Source of the DNA: Juglans regia
Taxonomy: Eukaryota > Streptophyta > Magnoliopsida > Fagales > Juglandaceae
DNA length: 64,000 bases
NCBI RefSeq assembly: GCF_001411555.2
Contig: NC_049903.1
Location: 14,055,234 to 14,119,233 of the forward strand
Direction of reading: 5' to 3'
Numbering within the stretch: position 1 is the first letter of the stretch; each line of letters starts with the position of its first letter. The translations under genes and the position numbers were made by a program. Shown here piece by piece: positions 11,101 through 23,100 of the stretch. The notes beneath the pieces are model-generated. The model was not told the DNA's origin. It saw only the letters and a list, made by a program, of their open reading frames with translations, and ran no database searches.

Positions 11101-14100
11101 ATAATTATTGAGCCAAGTGCGTTAGTTTTGGCAGTGGGATGTTTGGGGAACTTTTATAAATTTATTAGCTGTGAGGTAGGAGTTGATACATGAATTCAGG
11201 TTTGGAATGATCTATGGTGTGGAAATACTTTATTAAATGGGTATCCGGAACCTTTTCACATTCGAAGAAATAGAGAACCAATGGTGTGGCATATATGGAC
11301 TGGTTTAATGGTAGTTTACCTTAAAATCCTCTTTTATCAAAGCAGAGCAATGCTGTGTGGACATCCCTTTCCATATAACTGTTGTTATCGTTAATGTTGT
11401 CGTTATTATTGTTATTATTATTATGTTAGGGAGTATATCCTTGTCTCTTGGTCTTCAGTTCCACAATGGATTGTAGAGTATGCTTTATGCATATTAGCAT
11501 TATTCAGTAATTCTTTTATTACTAATATTGATATTATTATTGTTTGTTGGTGTTGTTGTTGTTGGCATTATCATCTTCTTCTGTCTAGCGTTAATTACGA
11601 TTTTTTTTTCCAGCATCTTTCATTTCTAGCATTTTTTATTAGATAACTGCATTCATGTGTTATATCTGTGGTACATCTATCACAGGTTGGAACAAAGGTT
11701 GCTGCTGTTTCCCGGAAGACAAACACCACTACTCATGAAGTGTTAGGAGTGATGACAAAAGAAAACACCCAAATTGTGCGTATCTTATTTTGATATATTA
11801 CCTCCTCATTTCTTTCTGTGTAAACACATGAATTATTCAGTAGGTGTGCATCTGCTTGCAAAACTTAATAATTCTAAATTATAATCCTTATCAATTCCAT
11901 ATCTTTATCACATGCATATAGTTTCTACATCCCATGTAACTAATGAATATATGTAACTTAATAAATATTCTTAGTTTTCTATACGATATAATGTACATCT
12001 AAGATTGGGCTTCAGATGCATAAAAGAATATAATGATGGGTTGTACAAATCTAGATAAAAATATTAGTGTCCAAGGATTCACAAACTGAGCTTCCATTCT
12101 AGCAGAGCATCCCAAAGATTCCAACTAGTAATTGATGGAACAAACCAATTACCAAGCCATGAGCACTTTCTTGCCTTCTGGAACGGCAGAGTAACCCTAC
12201 TAGACCATGATTGCCCTTCCAAACAATTCAATCCTCCTAACGCTGAAAAATTGTTCAATACATAAGGAGCCAATTCTTTCAGACACAGAGCATGGTCCAG
12301 AGATTCATCATTTGGAGCAACACAGCAATCACATTTTGAAGCTAATGAAATGCTTAGCTTCTTGAGTATTCACATCTAAGGGAGGACTACTATAGAAATA
12401 CCTTCATGAGCACAGAAACCTTAGTGGGAAGATATCTACTACATACACACTATTGTCAATGCACTTGCTGCCCCGAAGTTTTCTAATTAGAGCCCAGGCT
12501 GATCTAGTGGAAAAAGAACCATCTGTAGAGAGGCTCACCAAATAGGGATATCACCTGTGTTCAAAGACTTTTTCAGTTAAGTCAATGCCTCTGCATGAAG
12601 CTTTAGGAATTTCATTTCCTAAAGACGTGGGAGATTATACTAAATTTTATATAGGGGGATCAAGGATTTTTCTTCCATTTTTCTGTAATTATTAACTCTA
12701 TGGCTAATTGTATTCTTTGGAATGCATTCCAGTTAATGTTGAAATATTAAAAAATTTCTAATTCAATTATTTTTTCCTTTAGCAAAAACTGAAGCATTTC
12801 TTGTGTAAAATGCTATTTATCCTTTTTCTTTCATGTTACTCTTCCTACTCTAAAGCACATAAAAATGAGTCTTACAACATGACTTTAATGGTATTTCCCA
12901 CTGTCTTTGGCCTGTTTGGATAGTGAGATGAGATGAGATGATTTGTGAATAGTAGTGAGATTATTAGTTGAAATTAGATAAGATAAGATGAGCTGTATCC
13001 AAACGTGAGAGAGAATTTTTAGGATTAAACATTATCATTATTGTAACTGCAAAATTTCGTCGTTGTAACTGTGGTTTTGTGCTATTTGATAATATTATTA
13101 CTTGATGGTTCGCTGTATGCCCTATGCAGTGTTTTTTCGATACGCCAGGACTTATGTTGAATAAAAGTGGACATCTTCACAAGGATATGAAGGTTCGTGT
13201 GGAAAGTGCTTGGAGTTCTGTTAGTCTCTATGATGCGCTCATTGTTATTTTCGATGTCCATAGGCATCTTACAAGGTCAGTGAATAGAATTTGATCACAA
13301 GTAGACACGATACTTTTAAATTTTTCCTTATGTTAAATTTCTTTTGATTTTAAGAAAATTATTTTATTCGGACTGAAGATGTACAACTTAAGGTAGATAA
13401 CAAAAAAAAAAAACTGAAGATTGATACCTTGATGTACATGCCATCTAGTTTTCATTAGTCAAAAGTTTCATATAGCTTAGAATTCCATTTAAAACTTCGT
13501 TTTTTTCCTATATTTATTCTAGAACATTTATGTGGTAGGGACTTTACAAAATTGTCAATTTTGTTTGTGTGCATGCGTGTTTCTGCTTGTATTTAGTGTA
13601 TGTGGTTATGTTTGTATGTGAGGTTTGTTAAATTTTACTCTTTGTACCAATCTGTTATGAAGACGGTCTGCTCTTATTTTTACCGTCAGGTGCAAATATG
13701 TTGTATTGGCTGTATGCAATAGGATTTTGTTTTAGCTAGTAAAATTCCTTCCGAATTTTTTGACAAGTAATAAGAGAATTTTATTACCAAGTAGCATAGC
13801 CCAAGTACACAGGAAGTATACAAGAGAAAACACATAGATACCAGCTAGAAACTAGAAAAGGCTAAAAAAAATCATGAAAATTATCTCCATTCAATACAAG
13901 AGCCTTAGCCCAAGAACACAAAGTACTAAAGAAAAACTCCCTAAATCCTCCCATCGAGCGTTCTCAATCTTCAAAGCACTACCCATTCCTCTCCAACCAT
14001 AGGCACCACATCAAACACGAAGGGATCATATTCCTATGGCAACAATGCGATGTCTCCCCTTAAAACCTTGCCAACATGCGAAAAGATCCACCACTTGCTT

Positions 14101-17100
14101 AGGCATCACCCAAGCAATACCCCATCCTACCAAAAACCTCATCCCACAAAGTCTTAGCCACCTCACAATGAATAAATAGATGGTCAACAGATTCACCATA
14201 TTTTTTACACATGAAGCACCAATCCACGACAAATAATCCATGCTTTCTCAAATTATTAGTGGTCAAAATATTTCCAAGAGACACTAACCAAATGCCACCT
14301 TACCAGCCACTAGGCACCTTAGATCTCCAAATGCATTTCTAGGGGTATTTATTGACACAATGACAGAAAAATGTCACCTTACTAGCCACTAGGCACCTTA
14401 GATCTCCAAATGCATTTCTAGGGGTACACAATGACAGAAAAATGCCACCTTACTAGCCGCTAGGCACCTTAGATCTCCAAATGCATTTCTAGGGGTATTT
14501 ATTGACACAATGACAGGTTAATGCCTTATAAAAGGAGCTAACCGAAAATCTGGAATTTCCAGCATGAATCCACAACAGACTATTCTCCCTTCCCTGAACA
14601 ATCTTCATATCATATAATCTTCCAAAAAAATTGGAGACTACATTCACTTCCCAATCATGCACATCTCTAATAAAATTGACATTCCATTGAAGATTATTAT
14701 TTAAAAAAGTAAAAGGAATCAGCCACTGCAGCGTCTTGATCTCTAGCAATCCTAAAAAGCAAGGGATAAAATTCTTTAGAGCAGAATCCCCAGACCAAGT
14801 ATTATGCCAAAAATTAGTAATTGTTCCATCCCCCACCTTGTATTTAAAATGATTGACAAATTCCCTTCAACCCATCCGAATAGACTTCCACAAACCCACC
14901 CCATACGCTCCTCTTACTTCGATAGAACACCAACTCCCCCACATCCTACCATATTTAACATCAACAATAGTTCTCCATAACACATCCCTCTCAAGATGAT
15001 ACCTCCATAACCATTTCCCAAAAAGGGCTTTGTTAAAGAGCCTCAAATTTCACACCCCCAATCCTCCACAAGAAACCAGTGAACAAACCTTATTCCAACT
15101 AAGTGAAACTTTCTTTCCTCCCCGTTACCTCTCCACAAAGAATTCCGAAAGATCCTCTCAATTCTATTTGTCATCCCTGCAGGCAAAGGGAAAAGTTAAA
15201 GGAAATATATTGGAAGATTAGACAACGTACTCCTTATCAAAGTAATTCTTCCCCCTTTAGACAAGAATAGCTTTTTCTAACCAGCTAACGTCCTCTCAAT
15301 CTTCTCAATCACACTATCCTAAATCATTATAGATTTGTGAGGAGCGCCCAAAGGAAGACCAAGATATCTCATAGGTAATGAGGATACCTTACACCCCAAG
15401 ATATTAGCCATATCCAAAATATTTATAACAGAGCCCATTGGAACAATTTCAGACTTAGATAAGTTAATTCGAAGACCAGAAACAACTTCAAAACATAGCA
15501 AAAAGGCTATCAAAGAACGAAGATGATCCTGATTGATCTCACTAAAAATTAAAGTGTCATATGCAGAAAGGTGTGAGACTTTTATGTTGCCCCGAGTCTC
15601 ATCTCCCACCAAAACCCCAACAAGAAACTCTCATCCACCGCTGCTTCAATCATTCTACTCAAAGTATCCATAACTAGAACAAAAAGAAAATGAGACAAAG
15701 GATCCCCTTGTCTCAAGTCATTGGAACTATTGAAGAAACCATCCGGGGTGTCATTCACCAAATTAGAGAATCTAACTGTCGAAATACAATGCTTGAGCCA
15801 CAAACACCACTTCTCTCCAAAACCAAATCTTCCAAGTATAAGACAAACTCCCAATTAAGATGATCATATACTTTTTCCATGTCCAATTTAACAAGAATAC
15901 CAGACTCGCCCAATTTGATTCTACTTTCCAAACATTCATTAGCTATTAAAACTGAATCAAGAATTTGTCCTCCCCTCACAAAATCCTCACCCTCTCGATA
16001 AAGCCCTCATCCCCCAACCACAAATTTTCAAATTTAAAGTACCTACGCCTTCCAATAATGCCCTCACCCTTTTGGAGTGGTAGGTTTTTGTGCGGTGCCG
16101 ACATTGAGAATGAATGCACTGATTAAAAAAAATAATGCCCTGACAATCCAACATAATAGGATAATGATCAGAACAAATCCTCGATAGCCTCTTCTAACAC
16201 AAATCGGGAAAATAAGCTTCCCAAGAAGCCGGCACCAAAAATCTGTCTAGCCTAAACCATGCTCTTCCATTGGACCACATATAATTCTCACCTACCATAC
16301 GTAAATCAATAAGATCCAACTCAAAAATGAGATCTGAAAATACAGTCATTGCATGAGAGATGTGAGAATCCCCACTCGATTGCTAGGAAACCGAGTAATG
16401 TTGAAATCCTCTCCAAAACACCGAGTAAGGTCCTACCAACAGCAAATACCTGTCATTTCATCCCACAAAATCCTCGTACTACTTACTACTGTCCAAAATT
16501 TTATTTTTTTTATAAGTAAAATAAGTATTTATTAAACCGCCAACTGTCAATTACAAAGATAGAAAAGTCCTAATTATGTAGGAGCATTAGAAACTAAGAA
16601 GTCATGAAAGTTCATACTATTAAAATCCACAGCAATGACCCATGTACAAAGAGTCCTTAAAAATAACAGTTTTAGCTCCCCCAAAGATGTCGCTTTGTCT
16701 TCAAAAGTCCTCCCATTGCGCTCCTGCCATAAACACCACATAATACAAAAATACAGATAGAGATCATCTTCCAAACCGTTCTAATCTGTCTCACACCTCG
16801 AATTGAGGTCCAGTGAGCCAATACATCCAAAACGGTTTCCGACATAACCCATGCTAAGTCCATTCTTTTAAACACCTCATCCCAAAGAGTCCTGGCTACC
16901 TCGCAGTGTAAAAGTAAATGATTCACTGACTCACCTCTGTTTTTACACACACAACACCAATCTGCAATGATTATTCTCATTTTTCTCAGATTATCTATGA
17001 TGAGAATATTGCCCAAAGATGTCCACACAAAGAAAGAAGTTTTGGGAGGAGCCTTATGATGCCAAAGCCTTCTCCATGGAAACTGTATCTCAAGAACTTT

Positions 17101-20100
17101 TGTGAGGACCTTATAGAATGAACGAATAGCGAACACTCCTTTCCCTGCAGGACTCCACCACAAATCATTTTCATGCTGGATATTTGGATGACAAGAGTAC
17201 AAGAGACTATAAAAATCTACAAAACTCTCTATCTCCCAATCCCGTGCCGCTCGGTTGAAATTGCTGTTCCAGTGAATGCTCCTACCTGAGACTTCCATAA
17301 CCTCCGCTACTGTGGCATCTTTGGCACTTGCAATCAAGAAAAGAGTAGGAAACAGATCTTGTAGAACACTGTTACTACACCAAGCATCCTTCCAAAATCT
17401 GATTTTGGAACTTGTCCCCAATTGCAGTCTAGTGTGTTGATGGAAGACCTCCCAAACTCTTCTAATATGTTTCCATAGCCCCATTCCAAAGGCCCCTCTA
17501 ACTTCTCTAGTACACCATCCCTCTCCTAAATCAACATATTTGTTTTCGATCACAGTCTTCCATAAACATCTGGTTCCTTGGTATATCGCCACAATTATTT
17601 GCCAAGTAACGCCCGATTGAACAACCTCAAGTTTCTAATACCCAAACCACCATTAGAGATAGGACGGCACACCATCTCCCACTTAACTAAATGGAATTTA
17701 AACTTATCTCCTAAGCCCCCCCACAGAAAATCTCTCTGTAGCTTCTCAAGTTGACCCGCCGCACTTGCCGGTAAAGGGAATAATGATAAAAAGTAGGTGG
17801 GTAGGTTAGAAAGTGTACTTTTGATTAACGTAATCCGGCCCCCTTTCGACAAGTACATTCTCTTCCACCCTGCCAATCTCCTCTCTACTTTTTCAATCAC
17901 TGTATCCCAAATCGAGTGTGCCCTCGATGCTATACCTAGTGGTAATCCCAGATAAGTCATAGGAAGAGACGCTATCTTACAACCCAGTGTGCTAGCCAAC
18001 TCCCTTATATTCTGAACTTCTCCAATCGGCAACAACTCGAATTTATCATAATTCACTTTTAAACCAGACACTGCTTCAAAACAAAGCAACACTGCCTTCA
18101 CAGCCCTCAACTGGGCTTAATCAGCCTCACACATAATAAGCGTATCGTCTGCAAACAGCAAATGAGGAATAGTAGTAATACCCTTACTTGACAATACAAT
18201 CTAGAAGCCACTAACAAACCCATTAGTCACTAAAGCCGAGATCATCCTGCTTAGTGCCTCCATAACAATAACAAAAAGTAAAGGAGATAACAGATCCTCG
18301 TCTCAAACCACGAGAGCTCGGGAAGAAACCCTCTAGACTGCCATTGATCAACACAGAGAATCGTACCATGGAAATACACCAACTAATCCAAGACCTCCAC
18401 CTTTCTCCAAACCCACACCTACCTAGTAAATATAGAAGAAAATCCCAATTAATATGATCATAAGCCTTTTCCATATCTAGCTTACACATAATCCCTGTGT
18501 TGTCAGCCTTCAATCTATTGTCCAAACATTCATTGGCAATTAGAGCCGCATCAAAGATATGTATACCCTTAACAAAAGCATTTTGAGGCTTAGTAACGAT
18601 CTTCCCCAAGACCCCACTTAATCGATTGGCAAGCACTTTTGCAATGATCTTATACACACCATTCACTAAACTAATGGGCAGTATGAGATCTCAATGGCCC
18701 TTACATTTTTAAGGATTAATGCAAGAAAAGTAGTGTTGAGACTTTTCTCAAATTTTCCTACCGAGAAGAACTCCTGAAACACCTTCAAGAGATCTTCCTT
18801 AATCACCTCCCAACATTCTTGGAAAAAACCCATAGAGAAACCATCTGGATCGGGGGCCTTATCTTTTGCCATCTTCCTTACTACATCATAGACCTCTTCC
18901 TCTTCGAAAGCCATCTCCATCCTAGCAACGTCCCCTGGCTCAATAGTGTCAAAAACCAATCCATCTAAAGTAGGCCTCCACCCCACCTGCTCAGTGAGAA
19001 GCTTTTCAAAGAACTCAATCACATGGTCTTGAATAACCTCTTCTTCTCTACACTCAACCCCCTCAATTTTCAGTACTTCAATGTTATTATTTCTTCTATG
19101 AGAGTTTGCAATTCTATGGAAAAACTTCGTGCTCTAATCCCCTTCCTTTAACCAAAGAGCTCTTGATTTTTTGCGCCATGACATTTCTTCCTGCAAGATT
19201 ATCCTTTCAAGATCTGCGACCAGCAAAGTTTTCTGTGCTTGCTCCTCCTCAATAAGTGGCCTCCCTACTTGTAGTCCTTCTAAATCCTATATTTCCATCC
19301 ACTTGGTATTTTTGTTCTCCTCTACATTGCCAAAAGACTGTATATTCCACTCCTTTAAATCTCTTTTTAAGACTTTCAGTTTATTCGCAAAAATGAAACT
19401 GGGTGTACCTTCGAAGTGATACGAAATCCATCATTTTTTAACTCTTTTCACAAAACCTTCTGACTTCAACCACATGTTCTCAAACTTAAAATACATCTAC
19501 CACTACGAATACCTCCACAATCAAGCAAAATAGGCCAATGATCTGAGGCTAGGCGTCCCAAACGTTTTTGCCATACATCCGGAAAATGGCTCTCCCACTC
19601 AGGGAAAATTAAGAAACGATTCAAACGGGACCAAGTCTGATTATTTGACCATGTGGCTGGTCCTCCAGCAAGCGGAAGGTCTATCAAGTTCAAGTCAAAG
19701 ATACACTCTGAGAACTCCAAACTTGCTGGCCTCAATCTTCTACTTCCAAAGCTTTCACTCTGGAAACAAACCATATTGAAATCCCCCCCAATACACCAAG
19801 GGAGCTCCCACCAGCTATGTACACCTACCACAATAATCTTCTATTGACATCTAGGTTAGACCCATACACACCTGCAAATGTTCACAAGAAACTATATGAC
19901 ACATTTAAAAGAACATGCTACCATATATCTCCCTATATAATCCTCCACTTTCTCTACCACCCGTCTATCTCACATCACCACAACTCCTCCCGATGCCCCT
20001 AAAGAGGCCAAGTATACCCAGTCTACATAAATACTGCTCCATAAACTCTAAACAGTCTTCCTATTGATCATATTCAGCTTCGTCTCCTGTAGGCATACAA

Positions 20101-23100
20101 TGCCCAGCGCGTACATGACCAAACATCCTCTAGCCCCCCGCCAGCAGAGGTTCCACGAAGTCGGCACGAGAGCGCACCATCTCGTCCAATCCCGTTGTCG
20201 CCCATCAACAACCCTAGGGGATGTTACCCAGTATATTCCACTCCCGAGTGATAAGAGGAGCTCCACCGAGATAATGCTCCATCTCGGCTCGGGGTCGTGA
20301 TACACACGCACCCGAAAATCATATCATATGAAAATCCAGTTTCAATAAACAATAAACATGAATGCAATTACACGAAAACCCAATTTCCTCTACAAACATG
20401 ATCATGCGTGCAAATATGCCATGTACATGAAACATCTCAATAACCAACATCCAACAACACTCAACATAGCCCAAACACACAAACAACTTAATCCACCAAT
20501 CCATCCGACCCTCTTACTCTTCGGACAAAGTCCGGCAAAACCAACCAGATCACAGTGAAATGATTTAGTGCAAAAATACATTTAAATCGCAAAAGTTCTT
20601 TGGAAAAATACTGACAGTGCTATAATATAATTTTCGGAGGATCACGGAGCTGCACAAAGTGGCAACAGAGCAACAAAACAGTGTCAAATGCACTGTGGCC
20701 GTGGGTCTTAAAAATTCACTTTTGAATGGGTACAAACGAAGACCCGAGATTGTTAAGGTAGGGCATAGAGATGTCGGTGAAACTAGTGGTGGTGGTGGTT
20801 GGTTGTGGCTGGCGGCGTAGAGAGCAGTGGAAGATCAAAATGCCCAAAACAGAAATGTTGATGGTGGGGCTTCACCGGTGGTGGATCGGAGCTGGGTTTG
20901 GGTGCATTGGGTTGCTAAGAGATCGAGGATGATGTGGTGAAGAAATGATCGCCGGAGGTGGCGCGATGGCGGCGCTGGAGAGAAGAGAACGCCGTGGTTT
21001 CAAGCCGTGCTTGGAGGAGAATGGCGGTGAGATAGGGGCCGAGCTTGGTGGGGGATGATGGCTGGCGGGAGGGGAAGCTGATGGGAAGGGCGGTGTCAGA
21101 CACGGCGGCGCGCGGCGACGGTTGGGGGAGGAGAAGAAAAACGCACGGGGAGAGGGAGGGAATGGACATAGAGCTTGGAGAGAGAGAAAGAAGAAAAAAA
21201 TGGGAAAGAAAGAAAAAGGGAAAAGAAAATGAAAAAGAAAAGAAAATGAAAGGGAAAGAAATGAGGTCCAATCCTCACATCTTGGGTCACCAAAATGATC
21301 CAACAAAAAAGATTTCAAAACAACAAATTAAATAAAATAATTCAAACGTAATGATTAAATGAAAATAAAATAATTAAACCCAACAATAAGCTAATTTAAA
21401 ATAAAGAGAAATTTAAATGCATAACCATAATTAATATTAAGAAAGCACATCAAAATAATTTTCACAAAAATAAAATCATAAAAATAAACTAACTAAATAT
21501 CCAACTTTAAAATAATAGAATAAATTTTGAATTAATATAAATAATCCTTCAATAAAAATACGCTAAAATATGGGGTGTTACATCATACCCATCACATTCA
21601 ATTTCCACAACATGTTGAATTTCTTTTGCTTTATGAATTACCCAATCTGAGGCTTGATTTGGGAAATAGTAGTTTAATGGGATAGGATTCCCCATTTTGT
21701 TGTTCTGGAAGTTCTGAAACTCCCTCCCCACCGAAAAATCCAACCCGCAAGCCTCAGAGATGAAAAGTTCATCCCCCACAAAATGCATCAGATCATCCGA
21801 ATCCTCCTCTACCTCAGCCAACTCAAACTCCTCCAAAGGTTTCGGAGACAATATCGCCGGAGCCAAAAACACCCCACCACCACTCGTCGACGAGTTCTGG
21901 GCCTCCTTTGACGAAGAAAACTGCGATTCGAGACCCACCAGAGCCTATTGCGCACAGAGCACTGGCGACACCTCACCAACAACCTCCACAACCTCCGTCG
22001 GCGTGTCTGTGTGCCCGCCAGGGGTGGGCAGCAGGGCCCCGCCCCCGTGTGGGCGGGACAGAGATCCCCTGCTGGCGGGCGCAGTGGAGGGAAACTGCTT
22101 ATAGAAGGGGAACCCCCCCGCCCCCTTCACTTTTATGTTCTCGAATCTTCGGCCCATTCTGAGTCTTCTTCTCTGTCAATCTCTCTCCCAGACTAATTGC
22201 ACCTACTCCAACTCCAAGACATCGTAGCCTTCATCCCTCTCCTCTCTCGATCTCTCTCCCACAATTTTATAATTTCCTTATGATTTGTTAGGGTTTCGAC
22301 AGAAGGGATGAAGAAGAAAGACAAGGACTTGGGATTGGGAACTGATAAGAGGCTTCTGAACTCTAGAGGATCTGTTGAAGTGTGTGTGTGTTGCGAAGTG
22401 ATGAAGTTTGAAGAAGAAGGGGTCCAAAGGATACGACGTCGTTGAGCAATCTACCTGGGTCAAAGTTGTCGTTTATGTCAGGGTGTTGCGCACTGTTTCG
22501 TGTTGAGTTGCTGCGCACCGTTTCATCACTTTCCCTTGATACAAACAGCAACCAACAACCAGGTTTGATTGCAGTCTCTCTTTCAATTGGAAAGGCTAGC
22601 CTTTTACTATGATTAGCTTCGTATTCTTGAAACCTTTGTTTTGCTTGTGGAGTTGTTTCTTCCATACGACACCAAGTACACATCCGTGAGCTCCACAGAG
22701 GGTAGCGTAATTAGGGAGGGGAGGGGAGGGGCCGACAGATGGAGGTCCACCCCCGCTCCCTGTGCAACGGACAGGGTACCCCGCCCCTGCATGAGCGGGG
22801 ACGGATTGAGGAGAAAAATTCACTACCCCCGCCCATGCAGGGACGGGGGACGGGGAAGGGTTGGCCTTGCCCCATAGGGGGCGGGTAGCACCCCTAGTGC
22901 CCACCGCTTGACCACTCGTCGTCGGCACTCTGTCTGGCACGAATCCGAGACTGAGAAGCTCAGATGGGATTATCGAGCTAGGGCTCGGGTTCTCGGCACC
23001 CTTGGGCGACACGGGTTTGAGGACCTTGGGCTGAGACGACCGGGTCCTTGCCCGCACCTTTGGGCCTTGGGCTGAGACGGCCCAGCCCCACACGAATCCT

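Larger units (their letters stand above)
13759..16487 (-). mobile_element. LINE A, 3' two thirds (interrupted by LINE B)
   Basis: Minus-strand L1 element in ERG intron 3. Going 5' to 3' on the minus strand it shows: the endonuclease C-terminus (about 16480-15980), the palm of the reverse transcriptase ([13 protein letters not shown] near 15890-15850), a damaged active site (SAYDTLIF near 15550 in place of FADDTLIF), thumb and connection (15400-14500), a zinc-binding domain ([19 protein letters not shown], 14165-14225) and a T-rich 3' end at 13759-13765. It carries a tandem triplication at 14292-14520 and a small insert at 16068-16130. The 5' part of the same element resumes at 24206. It is not coding-competent. 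Confidence 0.9.

Noticed and set aside
11140..11290. Possible LINE remnant in ERG intron 1
   Set aside because: Only a short match (TGGAATGATCTATGGTGTGG) to the LINE block FWHDLWC; too weak to list as an element.
14292..14520. Repeated units considered as a CRISPR-like array
   Set aside because: This is nuclear plant DNA. The three units are contiguous tandem copies without spacers and lie inside a LINE.
20872..21335. Several overlapping frames of 65-148 codons on both strands rich in Ser/Pro/Phe or Lys/Glu
   Set aside because: They lie in the GA/CT-rich interior of the LTR and reflect low-complexity composition, with no conserved domain.
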